Translations under genes and position numbers: made by a program
Shown: positions 44,601 through 52,167 of the stretch, piece by piece
Position numbering within the stretch: the first letter of the stretch is position 1
How the letters are laid out: each line of letters starts with the position of its first letter
The notes under the pieces: model-generated
What the model saw: the letters and a program-made list of their open reading frames with translations, nothing else
Databases searched by the model: none
Told to the model about the DNA's origin: nothing
Assembly (NCBI GenBank): GCA_016179685.1
Contig: JACPCR010000092.1
Span: forward strand, 25,540 to 89,539
Direction: 5' to 3'
DNA from: Planctomycetota bacterium
Lineage (GTDB): Bacteria > Planctomycetota > PUPC01 > JACPCR01
DNA length: 64,000 bases

Positions 44601-46382
44601 GAGGCCACGAAAGAGGGAGAAAAGGCCGACTTGGCGGGCATAGCGGAGAGGCTCGGCCTTCAATACGCCACGGCCTCCTATGCCCGGTCGGAAACGCTGA
44701 GGCTCAGCAGCCTCAGCGCGTCCGGCGAGGAGTTGCTCTCGGCCTTCGACATGCGCCCCGGCGAATTCAGCCCGGTCTACAAGACTCCGGCGACCCAGTT
44801 CTTTTTTCGCAAGACCCGCACGATCGAGCCCGCGGCCCGCCCCTTTGACGAGGTCCGCAGCGACATCCTGGAGGCCGTTCTTCAGGCGGAGGCATCCCGG
44901 GCCGCATCCGCCTGGGTGGCCTCCGCCGTCGAGCAGGCCAGGTCCATGCCCCTCGAGGAGGCGACGCGTCGCGTGCCGCTCCCAGGTAACCGCACTGTCC
45001 CCTCGGTCAAGGATTCCGATTTGTTTGATGCGAACAGCCCCGCGGACCGGGTTCCCTCCACCGAACTGCGCGATCTCGCCGTCAAGCTGAATCGGGATGA
45101 CGTCCTTGGGCCCATCAAGTCCGGGGGCGCTCTCTATTTTGCCAAGATTCTCTCTGAAAAAGTCGAAAATCAGCAAAAGGTCCTCTATGCCGCTTTCGGG
45201 ATCGATGCCTTCCGAACCTCTTTGGCCGGCACTACTGAAGAAGATGTCCATGCCCATTACGAGACCGAGAAAGAATCGCTCCGCAGGCCCGAATCCGTCC
45301 GTATCGAGTTCCTTTTCGCCAGTGTTTCCGACCTTGCGGAATCCGAGGCCATCAAGGCCAAGGCCACCGACGCGGCCATCGCTGCTCACTATGAGGCCCG
45401 AAAGAATGAATACTGGAAAAATCCCGATCCGGAAACACAGGCCCAAACTCCTTACCTCCCCCTGGAACAGGTTCGCGATTACGTCTCCTTCGACTTCCGC
45501 ATCGACCAGGCCCAGAAGCTGGCCGAGTCCCTGATCGAATCCGCTCGGCTGCGGCACGAGGCCGATCCTGAAAAGGCCGATCTAGCGGCCCTGGCCCGGG
45601 AGACAGGCCTCCAGTACGGCCTCTCCGGCTACATGCCGCGTGAGGGCTCGGCGGACGTCGGTGTCGTGCCGCGGCAGCTTCAGGACATCGCTCGGCTCGG
45701 TGAGATCGCCTTCGGCTTGAAGGAGGGCGAAATCCTGGCAGATAGCCGACTCAAGACCCTCAATGGATGCGCACTCATCCGGCGTCAGGAGCTCAAGCCC
45801 TCTCATGTCCCGCCCATCGAGGAGGTCCGAAAGGAACTCGAGGCCAGAGTGCTCGCCGAGCAGGCACGCCGGAAAAGCCTCGAACATGCCGCAAAAGTCC
45901 GGGAAACTATCGAGGCCGCCTGGAAAGACCTCGCCGACCCCTCTGCGCGGTCCGAAGCCTTTTCCCGGATCGTGCAGTCCACGACCTACGTAGCCGACGA
46001 AACCTTCCGGCCTGCCGTGCGCTCCACCGATTACTTCGGCCGGCCCGAGTTTAACTTCGCGTTCATGCGTTACTACAGACAGCCTACGCCTTTCTTCATG
46101 CCCCCCATCCACGGCATGAACCGGCCCGGCGGAGGTATCCGGTTCGCCCGCGAGGCCTTTCGCCTTGCCCGGGGAAACATCAGCAGGCCCGTGCCTTTCA
46201 CCGATGGGGACGAGTCCGAGTGCTTCCTGATCCTTCTTTCCGGGCGAACCGTTCCCGGCGAGGCCGAATTCCTGAAAGGGAGACGCGAAGTTCAGAGGAG
46301 ACTCGAGCAGGAAAAATCGTTTATCGCCCGAGAAAGTTGGAACGACCACCTCTCCCGTCTCACACAGCCGCCTAGCCCTTAA
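41604..46382 (+). CDS. Giant membrane-anchored SurA/PpiD-like protein
   Basis: A 1592-aa protein with one N-terminal membrane helix (WMLWILVAITIVVFGLFG), preceded by basic residues, so the body is extracytoplasmic. The first 250 residues resemble SurA/PpiD N-domains (EATDGELRKKLKEI, GFELTLREEILVSKYEEAML). About four tandem modules of roughly 300-350 residues follow, each opening with a strand like RVAIEYV (about 245), VQVECLL (about 596), VEIEYVF (about 928) and VRIEFLF (about 1231), then a helical arm and a parvulin-like EEVRKELE or DEVRSDILEA segment. PpiD and SurA are periplasmic chaperones for outer-membrane and secreted proteins of about 430-620 residues, so this is far longer. No classical active-site set of a parvulin was verified. 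GGGAGG precedes the ATG. Confidence 0.75.
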   Translation: MPLAMLRRHQRWMLWILVAITIVVFGLFGTQFAIEAILLREGGHIQGYYRGRPITSEEYLLFRNRWVRFLGREAGQDGNLMGLLIRLREARAAGIEATDGELRKKLKEIIKPLRDREQEGAVSTRAGEAWDSTYDAAYNRLVDRLEMTKAGFELTLREEILVSKYEEAMLRAAQPGDLEARLSHEKDNARVRARFLTFRSLEFSEFAEPKENDLIKFFQDNNQPLQSALKSDDLASSGRYYQPDRVAIEYVCALFKDQRPHASPHSEVEKFYLKNRGRFRRPEEEVRQGRSPYRSLQEVYQEIERELAEDEARSSAREVMHQIARAWFDAARSTATPRDLDGKLESIARTFSARYEPPGVLFAQSELAKAGPISKARNLATQAFRVYGNGDTEEPWTAEQALTRLSEILMSDDACFMLRIVSKVPRFSPTWDELLRDSTEKDPKKRKLPGLTVERVREDWKITQGFQRAQENAEKLRQALVERALDRLTKQLNGSSLTTFHVPSSAGREETGDIHPTVGEAATRTPAGEVSRIFLGVENRPSLVWVQEVADDKKKVQLFQTPPSSLEGEPMPPSDILLEFFYEGIRHRREFQQPGEVQVECLLARRDSFARGVEPSPAEMEEFYQAHKTTFVDSSGREQPLNEVQDRVKESVRREKGQSLAQAAVDQFRRDPAIQKASDVNPAVSPSDRSSEQDRIKKLAEDLGLVYKKNLERFRPNDRLKRLSVLGPAGAVQGMEGALADLPIGRWSDPLESSECPFLLRVLDRGEASPAALAEVRDSVSRNYVEAWRTFRPEEKLAALWEQHLHDGLDHLDEFSPLLTKSRREFRTVATDFFPKGQAPGEHPDEAAFASELVHLEPGVLSPVIAGSRAAFLALVTEERALKRVQLQYGQVREQDFRADPASIREEQLREYFESHASSERYLFPARVEIEYVFGEVEAAQKKALESLPEKDVQEYFERYRSSRYSHSDFAAVKAVVYDDLSLERGLAHLGERLRNAHAEATKEGEKADLAGIAERLGLQYATASYARSETLRLSSLSASGEELLSAFDMRPGEFSPVYKTPATQFFFRKTRTIEPAARPFDEVRSDILEAVLQAEASRAASAWVASAVEQARSMPLEEATRRVPLPGNRTVPSVKDSDLFDANSPADRVPSTELRDLAVKLNRDDVLGPIKSGGALYFAKILSEKVENQQKVLYAAFGIDAFRTSLAGTTEEDVHAHYETEKESLRRPESVRIEFLFASVSDLAESEAIKAKATDAAIAAHYEARKNEYWKNPDPETQAQTPYLPLEQVRDYVSFDFRIDQAQKLAESLIESARLRHEADPEKADLAALARETGLQYGLSGYMPREGSADVGVVPRQLQDIARLGEIAFGLKEGEILADSRLKTLNGCALIRRQELKPSHVPPIEEVRKELEARVLAEQARRKSLEHAAKVRETIEAAWKDLADPSARSEAFSRIVQSTTYVADETFRPAVRSTDYFGRPEFNFAFMRYYRQPTPFFMPPIHGMNRPGGGIRFAREAFRLARGNISRPVPFTDGDESECFLILLSGRTVPGEAEFLKGRREVQRRLEQEKSFIARESWNDHLSRLTQPPSP

Positions 46383-46687
46383 CCAGCGCCTCCCTTCTCT
46401 CCTGTGTCCCCCCTCTTGGACCCGTCCGCCCGGGCTTGACCGCCCGGAAACGAGTTGCCCGGTTGATTCTGACGAGGATATGTCCTGCCGGCTCTTTCTG
46501 CCTTGGCGCCCCAAGCGCCCATCCATGGTTTTCCCTTCCTCCACACTTGACCTCCCGAAGGAATCCTCCAGCAGGGATCCCGTTGGGACGTTGGGACCAT
46601 GGGAGAATCCCTCCCACAGGGACAGCTTCGGGAAACGGGCTTCTTCCTGGAGAATCCATGTGAATCCGCTCCTCTTCTCCCTTCCGA
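46383..46687. other. Repeat-containing gap upstream of eutA
   Basis: About 300 bases without a supported gene. It contains the dispersed 16-mer GGGATCCCGTTGGGAC at 46574-46589, also present at 62197-62212 and, nearly, at 62220-62235. No clear promoter or riboswitch for the eut genes was recognised. Confidence 0.5.
46574..46589 (+). repeat. Dispersed GGGATCCCGTTGGGAC repeat, copy 1
   Basis: The exact 16-mer recurs at 62197-62212; 62220-62235 matches its first 15 bases. Shorter reverse-complement copies (AACGGGATCC core) occur at 62079-62089 and 60487-60496. Flanks also share GGGAG/CCTCC-rich text, suggesting a longer degenerate repeat unit. Confidence 0.7.
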
Positions 46688-48127
46688 ATGACCCCCATAC
46701 CTCCTGATGATTCCTCCGATCCTCGGATCGACCTGATCGGCCTGGACATCGGCTCCACGACCACCAAGGCCGTGGTGGCCCATGCAGAAGTCCTTCGCAA
46801 TCGGTTCACGGGCCGCATGGAGCTCGGCCATCTCCATCCCGTCCACCGGCCCGATCCGGTCTTCACCCCCTTCGAGTGCGGCCGCATCCAGGAGCGGCTT
46901 CTGAGAGACCATCTGGAGCGCTGGTTAGCCGAGTGTGAAATTCGGCAGGGGACCCCGCGGGCTGGCGGAATCCTGATCACGGGCCTGGCTTCGCTGGCAT
47001 CGAACTCCGCTGTCATCGCACGCGTCGCCCGCCAAAGGATTGGCCAGACCCTCGTGGCGTCGGCCGAGGACCCCGCCCTCGAATCCTGGCTGGCCTTCAT
47101 GGGAAACGGCTCGGCCCTCTCCGAAGCCCACCCGGATCGGCACTTCCTCAACGTCGATATCGGCGGGGGCACGACCAACCTGGCCCTCGGCCGATGCGCC
47201 GAGGTCAGCAGGCTCGGCTGCCTTTACATTGGCGCACGCCATTTTCGCTTCGCGCCTGGAACCTATACCCTCACCCATGTTTCTCCGTTTGGGTCCGCGG
47301 TTCTTCACCACCTGAGCATCCGGCGAAGGACGGGCGACTCGCTCGACCCCGAGGACCTCCGCCGGATTCTCGATTTCTACACGAGCGCCCTGGAGGCCTC
47401 CATTGCAGGCCGTTCCTCCTCCTTCTTCAGTCCCGCGCTGCGTTGCCTGGTCCCCCTGCCCTATGAGCCCCCGCCTTCCGTCACCGATCCTATTTTGATT
47501 TTTTCGGGCGGCGTCGGGGAACTGGTCTACCGGCGTGCCCGCGGTGACACCCTGCCCCCCACCACGGCCTACGGGGACCTGGGCATCGACCTGGCCGAGC
47601 GGATCGTGGCGTCTTCCACTCTCTCCAGTCACCTTGCCGCCTTCACCCCATCGAGCCTGGGCCGCGCCACGGTCCACGGCCTTGCGCTCCACAGCACCGA
47701 GGTGTCCGGCGCCACCCTCTACCTGCCTCGGCCCGGCATCCTGCCCCTGGGCGACCTTCCCATCGTCTCACGCCTGAGTCCGGGATCGGACCCCGAATCC
47801 CTCTCCGCGGCCCTTGAACTGGCCCGGCGTACGCCCTCCGGCGCCTGCATCCAGTTCACGGCCAACTGCGAAACACTCCACGATATCCGGGAGCTGGGCG
47901 GCCGCCTCGCTCAGGCCATACGGAGCGCCGGATACCCGCCCGACCTGCCCCTCGTCCTCTTCATCCCCGGCGACACCGGAAAGGTCATCGGGTCCTACGC
48001 CACCGAATGGGGACGCCTCTCCGTCTCGCTCGTCGTGCTTGACCAAATCTCGCCCCGCCCGGCGCGCTTTGCAACGATCGGGAAGCTCGTGAATAATGTC
48101 GCCACCGTCTCCTTTTTCGGGATGTGA
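46688..48127 (+). CDS. eutA: Ethanolamine ammonia-lyase reactivase EutA
   Basis: A 479-aa protein of the EutA family, an actin/Hsp70-like ATPase that swaps damaged cobalamin for fresh adenosylcobalamin in ethanolamine ammonia-lyase. ATPase motifs are LDIGSTTTK (about residues 19-27), NVDIGGGTTN (about 157-166) and FSGGVGE (about 274-280). The middle matches EutA order: ILITG and then VASAEDPALESWLAF, where E. coli EutA has VASAGPHLESV. It lies 12 bases upstream of its target enzyme on the same strand. No ribosome binding site of note is seen before the ATG at 46688. No other eut genes (transport, acetaldehyde dehydrogenase, shell proteins) are present. Confidence 0.93.
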   Translation: MTPIPPDDSSDPRIDLIGLDIGSTTTKAVVAHAEVLRNRFTGRMELGHLHPVHRPDPVFTPFECGRIQERLLRDHLERWLAECEIRQGTPRAGGILITGLASLASNSAVIARVARQRIGQTLVASAEDPALESWLAFMGNGSALSEAHPDRHFLNVDIGGGTTNLALGRCAEVSRLGCLYIGARHFRFAPGTYTLTHVSPFGSAVLHHLSIRRRTGDSLDPEDLRRILDFYTSALEASIAGRSSSFFSPALRCLVPLPYEPPPSVTDPILIFSGGVGELVYRRARGDTLPPTTAYGDLGIDLAERIVASSTLSSHLAAFTPSSLGRATVHGLALHSTEVSGATLYLPRPGILPLGDLPIVSRLSPGSDPESLSAALELARRTPSGACIQFTANCETLHDIRELGGRLAQAIRSAGYPPDLPLVLFIPGDTGKVIGSYATEWGRLSVSLVVLDQISPRPARFATIGKLVNNVATVSFFGM

Positions 48128-48139
48128 CGGGCATCACCC

Positions 48140-50332
48140 ATGAAAACGCTCCGACCCCTGGCGGCCATTCCTGTCCCTCAGCCCCGTTCCGAGGCGCTCT
48201 ACACTACTCGGCTGCACGACCGCTCCTTCTCCTTCCCGGGCCTCAAGAAGCTCCTGGGTGCCGCGGATATCTCCAAGGCGGGCGACCGGAATGCCGGGCT
48301 GGCCGCTCCCGACGAGGTCACCCGTGAGGGCGCGCGCACCATCCTCTCTTCCCTCGCCCTCCAGCACCTGTACGACCATCCTCTCCTCGATGAGCGCGGC
48401 CGAATCGATTCCGTCCAGCGCGTCAATTATGACATCGACCTCGAACGCTTCCGCGCGATCGCGCCGCTCACCCTGGGCCAGCTCAAGAATGTCCTCCTGG
48501 GCTCTTCCGGCGCGGAGATGAAGAAGATCGGACAGGCCCTCACCGGGACCATGGCCGCCGCCCTCGCCAAGCTTCTCGATACCCACGAGTTGATCTTCCT
48601 CGCCCGAAAGGTCCCCTGCCCCACCCGAGCCCGGACCACCTTGGGCCTGCCCGGCACACTCTCCTCGCGCTTGCAGCCCAATCATCCGGTGGACGATCCC
48701 CGGGGCATCGCGCTCCTCGTTTTGACCGGCCTGTCGCTGGGTGCCGGCGACGCCGTGATCGGCGTTAACCCCGCCGTCGATACGGTGGAGAACGTTGCCG
48801 CGATCCTGGCGCATTTGGACCGTCTCCGCCGCCGGACCGGGGCCCCGACCCAGATTTGCGTCCTGTCCCATGTCAAGACCCAACTCGCCTGCCTCGAGCG
48901 CGGGGCGCCCGTCGAGATTCTTTTCCAGAGCCTCGCCGGAACGGAGAAGACCATTCTGACGGAGTTCGACATCACGGTGGACCTCCTCGATACCGCCTAC
49001 CGGACCCTGTCGGAAATGGGCGCTCTGCGGGACACGGCCCAACAGTTCATGTATTTCGAGACCGGCCAAGGAAGCGAATTCAGCTACGGCAAGCATGAGG
49101 GCATCGACATGGCGACCACCGAGGCGCTCACCTACGGGCTCGCACGGCGCTACGACCCTTTCATGGTCAACAACGTCACCGGCTTCATCGGGCCCGAGAC
49201 CCATCGGGACGATTTTGAGATGATCCTTTCGAACCTCCAGGACCATTTCATGGGCAAGCTGCTGGGGCTTCCGATGGGCATGGCCCCGTGCTACACCTTG
49301 CACTCCGGCATCTCGCTCGAAGGCCAGCAGATCGCCACGGAACTGCTCGCCGCCGCCGGCGCCAATTATTACATGGACGTCTACCTCAATACCGACCGCA
49401 TGCTCGCCTATTTCGATACCAGCGGCCACGATGATCAGACCCTGCGGGAAATCTATGATCGGACGCCCGCCCCGGAATTCCTCGATTGGGCCCTCCAGAA
49501 GGGAATCTTCATCCGGAGTCCATCCGGGGAAGTCTCCAGGGGGCCCCACTGGGGCGACCCCCGCATCTTCTGTGATTCGGACCTGGAGTTCAGCGAGTTG
49601 CTCGAGGCCACGCCCGCCGCCTATGGCTTCGAAAACGCCGGGCCCCGTCCCGCCGAGTCCGTCTCCCGGACCCTGCGCTACAACCAGGCCGCCGCCCGGC
49701 AGGCGGTCTATGCCGACCTCCGCATCGACGACCTTCAGCAGATTGCCGCCTTTCGTACGGCCCGGACTCAAGCGGCGGACCGCGAGAGCCACCTCTCCTC
49801 ACCCAGCCTCGGGTCCCAACTCGACCCGGCCAGCCTCCAGGCCCTCACGGCAGAAAACCGCGACGTTCAGGTCGTCGTCTCCGACGGCCTGAGTGCCGAG
49901 GCCGTCCATCACAACATCCCCCGCCTCCTTCCCGTGCTGTTCGATGGGCTAAAGGCCGCCGGCCTCTCCCTGGGCCAGCCCGTCCTCGCCCCCTTCGGGC
50001 GCGTGAAACTCGCCGAGCCGCTCGCCGAAAGCCTCCAGGCCAGGCTGGTCATCCTGCTGATCGGCGAGCGGCCCGGCGGCGATGCCCTCGCCTCCCGCAG
50101 CCTCTCCGCCTACCTCGCCTACCGCCTGGCAGACCCGGCGGTGCAGGAACGGGCGGCGGCTTTCTCCGGCAATCCCGGGATTCGGTTCGAATACTCGGTT
50201 ATCTCGAACATCTATGACGGCGGCCTGCCGCCGATGGAGGCCGGCAGCGTCATTGCCGAAAAGGCCGTGCAGATCCTCTCGCGCCGGGCCGCTGGTAACC
50301 GCCTGGAAGCGCTCCTGAAGTCACCCCTGTAA
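48140..50332 (+). CDS. eutBC: Ethanolamine ammonia-lyase, EutB-EutC fusion
   Basis: A 730-aa single chain that joins the large (EutB, about residues 1-465) and small (EutC, about 510-730) subunits of adenosylcobalamin-dependent ethanolamine ammonia-lyase, which turns ethanolamine into acetaldehyde and ammonia. EutB signatures are SSRLQPN, GDAVIGVNPA, ETGQGSEFS, ARRYDPFMVN, GFIGPE and DHFMGKLLGLPMG. EutC signatures are VVVSDGLSAEAVHH, LVILLIGERPGGD, SLSAYLAYR and ISNIYDGGLPPMEAGSV. In most bacteria these are two genes. The segment MGCDCCYTNH of the E. coli enzyme, whose Asp362 binds the substrate amine, reads MGMAPCYTLH here, so that Asp appears to be Ala. The 3' end overlaps the convergent peptidase gene by 83 bases. 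Confidence 0.93.
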   Translation: MKTLRPLAAIPVPQPRSEALYTTRLHDRSFSFPGLKKLLGAADISKAGDRNAGLAAPDEVTREGARTILSSLALQHLYDHPLLDERGRIDSVQRVNYDIDLERFRAIAPLTLGQLKNVLLGSSGAEMKKIGQALTGTMAAALAKLLDTHELIFLARKVPCPTRARTTLGLPGTLSSRLQPNHPVDDPRGIALLVLTGLSLGAGDAVIGVNPAVDTVENVAAILAHLDRLRRRTGAPTQICVLSHVKTQLACLERGAPVEILFQSLAGTEKTILTEFDITVDLLDTAYRTLSEMGALRDTAQQFMYFETGQGSEFSYGKHEGIDMATTEALTYGLARRYDPFMVNNVTGFIGPETHRDDFEMILSNLQDHFMGKLLGLPMGMAPCYTLHSGISLEGQQIATELLAAAGANYYMDVYLNTDRMLAYFDTSGHDDQTLREIYDRTPAPEFLDWALQKGIFIRSPSGEVSRGPHWGDPRIFCDSDLEFSELLEATPAAYGFENAGPRPAESVSRTLRYNQAAARQAVYADLRIDDLQQIAAFRTARTQAADRESHLSSPSLGSQLDPASLQALTAENRDVQVVVSDGLSAEAVHHNIPRLLPVLFDGLKAAGLSLGQPVLAPFGRVKLAEPLAESLQARLVILLIGERPGGDALASRSLSAYLAYRLADPAVQERAAAFSGNPGIRFEYSVISNIYDGGLPPMEAGSVIAEKAVQILSRRAAGNRLEALLKSPL

Positions 50333-51830
50333 GATTTTGGCCGGCCCGTCGGCCCATGCTGCCCCAGGCGGCCAGAAACCGTTCGTAGCTTTCCGTTACG
50401 AGGGGGAATCCCCATTCGCGGAATCGTGCGCTCAAGTCGGTGCTCGCTGAGACGCTCAACGCGGCCAGGACGAGCGCCACGCGTTCCTCGTGAGTCCTTG
50501 CTTGGTGGCATAGCGCTTCCGCATCTCGACCGGCCAGGAAGAGCCGGAAAAATCGCTCGAACATCTCCCACCCGAATTCGTCCCGGAGGACCAGCAACAT
50601 CCCGTCCGTCGCATCCGGGTCCATGTCGGCCAGGCCTCTTCCCCGGCTGCGGCAGGCCTGCCAGGCCAGGCGGCAGCGCTTCTCGCACTCGCCCGTCACC
50701 TGGTCCATCGACTCCAGGGCTTTACGGGTGAATCCCCCGCCGGCATCCTGTCCCGCGTGATCGGCAATGTAGAACACCGCCAGGGTCGCCAGCCCCTCGA
50801 CGAAATTGTGATAGAAGGCGTAACCGGTCTGCTGGTGAACGATCGCCGCCGTCAAGGCGCGGGACGAGCCGGTCTGAAAATCGTGCCCCATCTCGTGCAG
50901 GATCGTGTCCCACGGCGGCCGGTCATGACGCCAGAAGTTTGATCCGACGTGTACCGGGTTACCGCTATGAGCGAACTGGATGGCGGGGTCGAAGAGCACG
51001 CCCCACCTTCGGCCCGAAAACGGCTGCGTGCCCACCATGGCCTGCTGCAGCCGGTACGAAGCGTCCAGTGCAGCCAGCAGTCCGATGGCCTCGGCAAATC
51101 TTCGATACCAGCGGGGAATCTCCAGGAACATGAACTCGCCTTCGAGTCGCACGGAACGCCCGTATCCCCGTCGGTAAAACAGCCTTTCACGGCTGTGCCC
51201 GTGCCACTGCCCGTGCTCCGGATAGACGTGGAGCTGCCAGCGGTATCCCTGCAGCAGGGGGCGGCGTCCCGTGAGTCGGCCGCCGGTAAACCGCCAGGTC
51301 CGGCCTCGCACCCGCCCGGACTTCCAGCTTCTGCCGTTTTCGAGGCCCTGGACGGAGATTTCGTATTGCGCCGGACCGGGATGGTGGGACCACCGGAAGA
51401 GGATGGGCCGATCCTCCCGGACCTCGTCCCGATGGAAATCTTGATCCGCAGCCGGGGAGATCGGGCCTGCCGCGAAGCAGTCCAGGTCCGGAAGCGCCAC
51501 ATGAGGTGTCTCCCGGCTGACCTGAATCACCTGAGAGACCCACTGGAGCGGCATCTCCGGTTCCGGCTGGGTGATCACAAAGTAGCGGCCGAAGCCCTGC
51601 GGATTGAAATCGAACGCGCCCGTGGGCGACGCCCGCACCGACTGGACAAACGACCCGCCTGCTCGATGCAGGTTGACTTGGACCGGGGAGGGTGACCCGT
51701 TCCGGAGCATCCGGCCGGAGATGCGGCCGCTGCCAGGGTCCTGAGGCGGTTCGCCCCGCGCCGCGTGGGTGAGGCCGAAGGAAATGCAGAGGACCAAACG
51801 AAGATAGAACCGGTTCGGGTCACGAGGCAT
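50250..51830 (-). CDS. Secreted metallopeptidase, possibly M60-like
   Basis: A 526-aa protein from the Met at 51830, which starts a signal peptide (NRFYLRLVLCISFGLTHAARG); a longer frame from 51875 exists. The N-terminal half is beta-rich, with a carboxypeptidase-regulatory-like start (GRISGRMLRNGSPSPVQVNL). The zinc site is HEMGH in DTILHEMGHDFQ, and a Glu (NFVEGLA) follows 28 residues after the second His, which fits the HEXGH-X(8-28)-E rule of the M60/enhancin group. Those enzymes often degrade glycoproteins such as mucins. The C-terminal 200 residues are helical. Its 3' end runs 83 bases into the end of eutBC on the opposite strand, so one of the two C-termini may be poorly constrained. 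Confidence 0.75.
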   Translation of the reverse strand: MPRDPNRFYLRLVLCISFGLTHAARGEPPQDPGSGRISGRMLRNGSPSPVQVNLHRAGGSFVQSVRASPTGAFDFNPQGFGRYFVITQPEPEMPLQWVSQVIQVSRETPHVALPDLDCFAAGPISPAADQDFHRDEVREDRPILFRWSHHPGPAQYEISVQGLENGRSWKSGRVRGRTWRFTGGRLTGRRPLLQGYRWQLHVYPEHGQWHGHSRERLFYRRGYGRSVRLEGEFMFLEIPRWYRRFAEAIGLLAALDASYRLQQAMVGTQPFSGRRWGVLFDPAIQFAHSGNPVHVGSNFWRHDRPPWDTILHEMGHDFQTGSSRALTAAIVHQQTGYAFYHNFVEGLATLAVFYIADHAGQDAGGGFTRKALESMDQVTGECEKRCRLAWQACRSRGRGLADMDPDATDGMLLVLRDEFGWEMFERFFRLFLAGRDAEALCHQARTHEERVALVLAALSVSASTDLSARFREWGFPLVTESYERFLAAWGSMGRRAGQNLTGVTSGALPGGYQRPGARGSARPFRQ

Positions 51831-52167
51831 GGAAAATGAAAGCGGAGGTCTTCTCAAGGTGGGTGATACTCGCAACCCAACAAGGCTCTGAAAATTGTCA
51901 GATGTCAGGAATCATCGGGATGATCCCAGTAGACCGTTTCACAAGATTGTCTCGAGTTTTCCCTCACTCAGGCCATCTCCTATGCGGAGAGGGAGCAAAT
52001 CTCCTCTGCTGGTTTTCTCCGTGCTCCCCGTGCTCTCCGTGGTTCAAAGCGATCTTGTTTCCGTCTGTCACAACGAAGCGAGCCAGCAAGCTTCGTCAAC
52101 CGCGCTCCAAACATATCAGCCGCCAGGAGAACCGGAAGCCGTGCCCCAGAAAGAAGAAGTGGCCGAG
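51831..52167. other. Gap with dispersed repeat, no gene
   Basis: About 340 bases between the peptidase start and the end of the PilO/GspM-like gene. It contains a roughly 77-base dispersed repeat (52005-52081) but no supported gene or clear promoter. Confidence 0.5.
52005..52081 (+). repeat. Dispersed CTCCGTG repeat, copy 1
   Basis: A 77-base stretch beginning TCTGCTGGTTTTCTCCGTG, with a CTCCCCGTGCTCTCCGTGG section and ending CTGTCACAACGAAGCGAG, is about 85 percent identical by eye to 61972-62048. Both copies are intergenic. The CTCCGTG units are internally repeated. Confidence 0.85.

Noticed and set aside
48134..49792. 552-codon reverse-strand open frame
   Set aside because: Fully antisense to the eutBC fusion, whose motifs are unambiguous.
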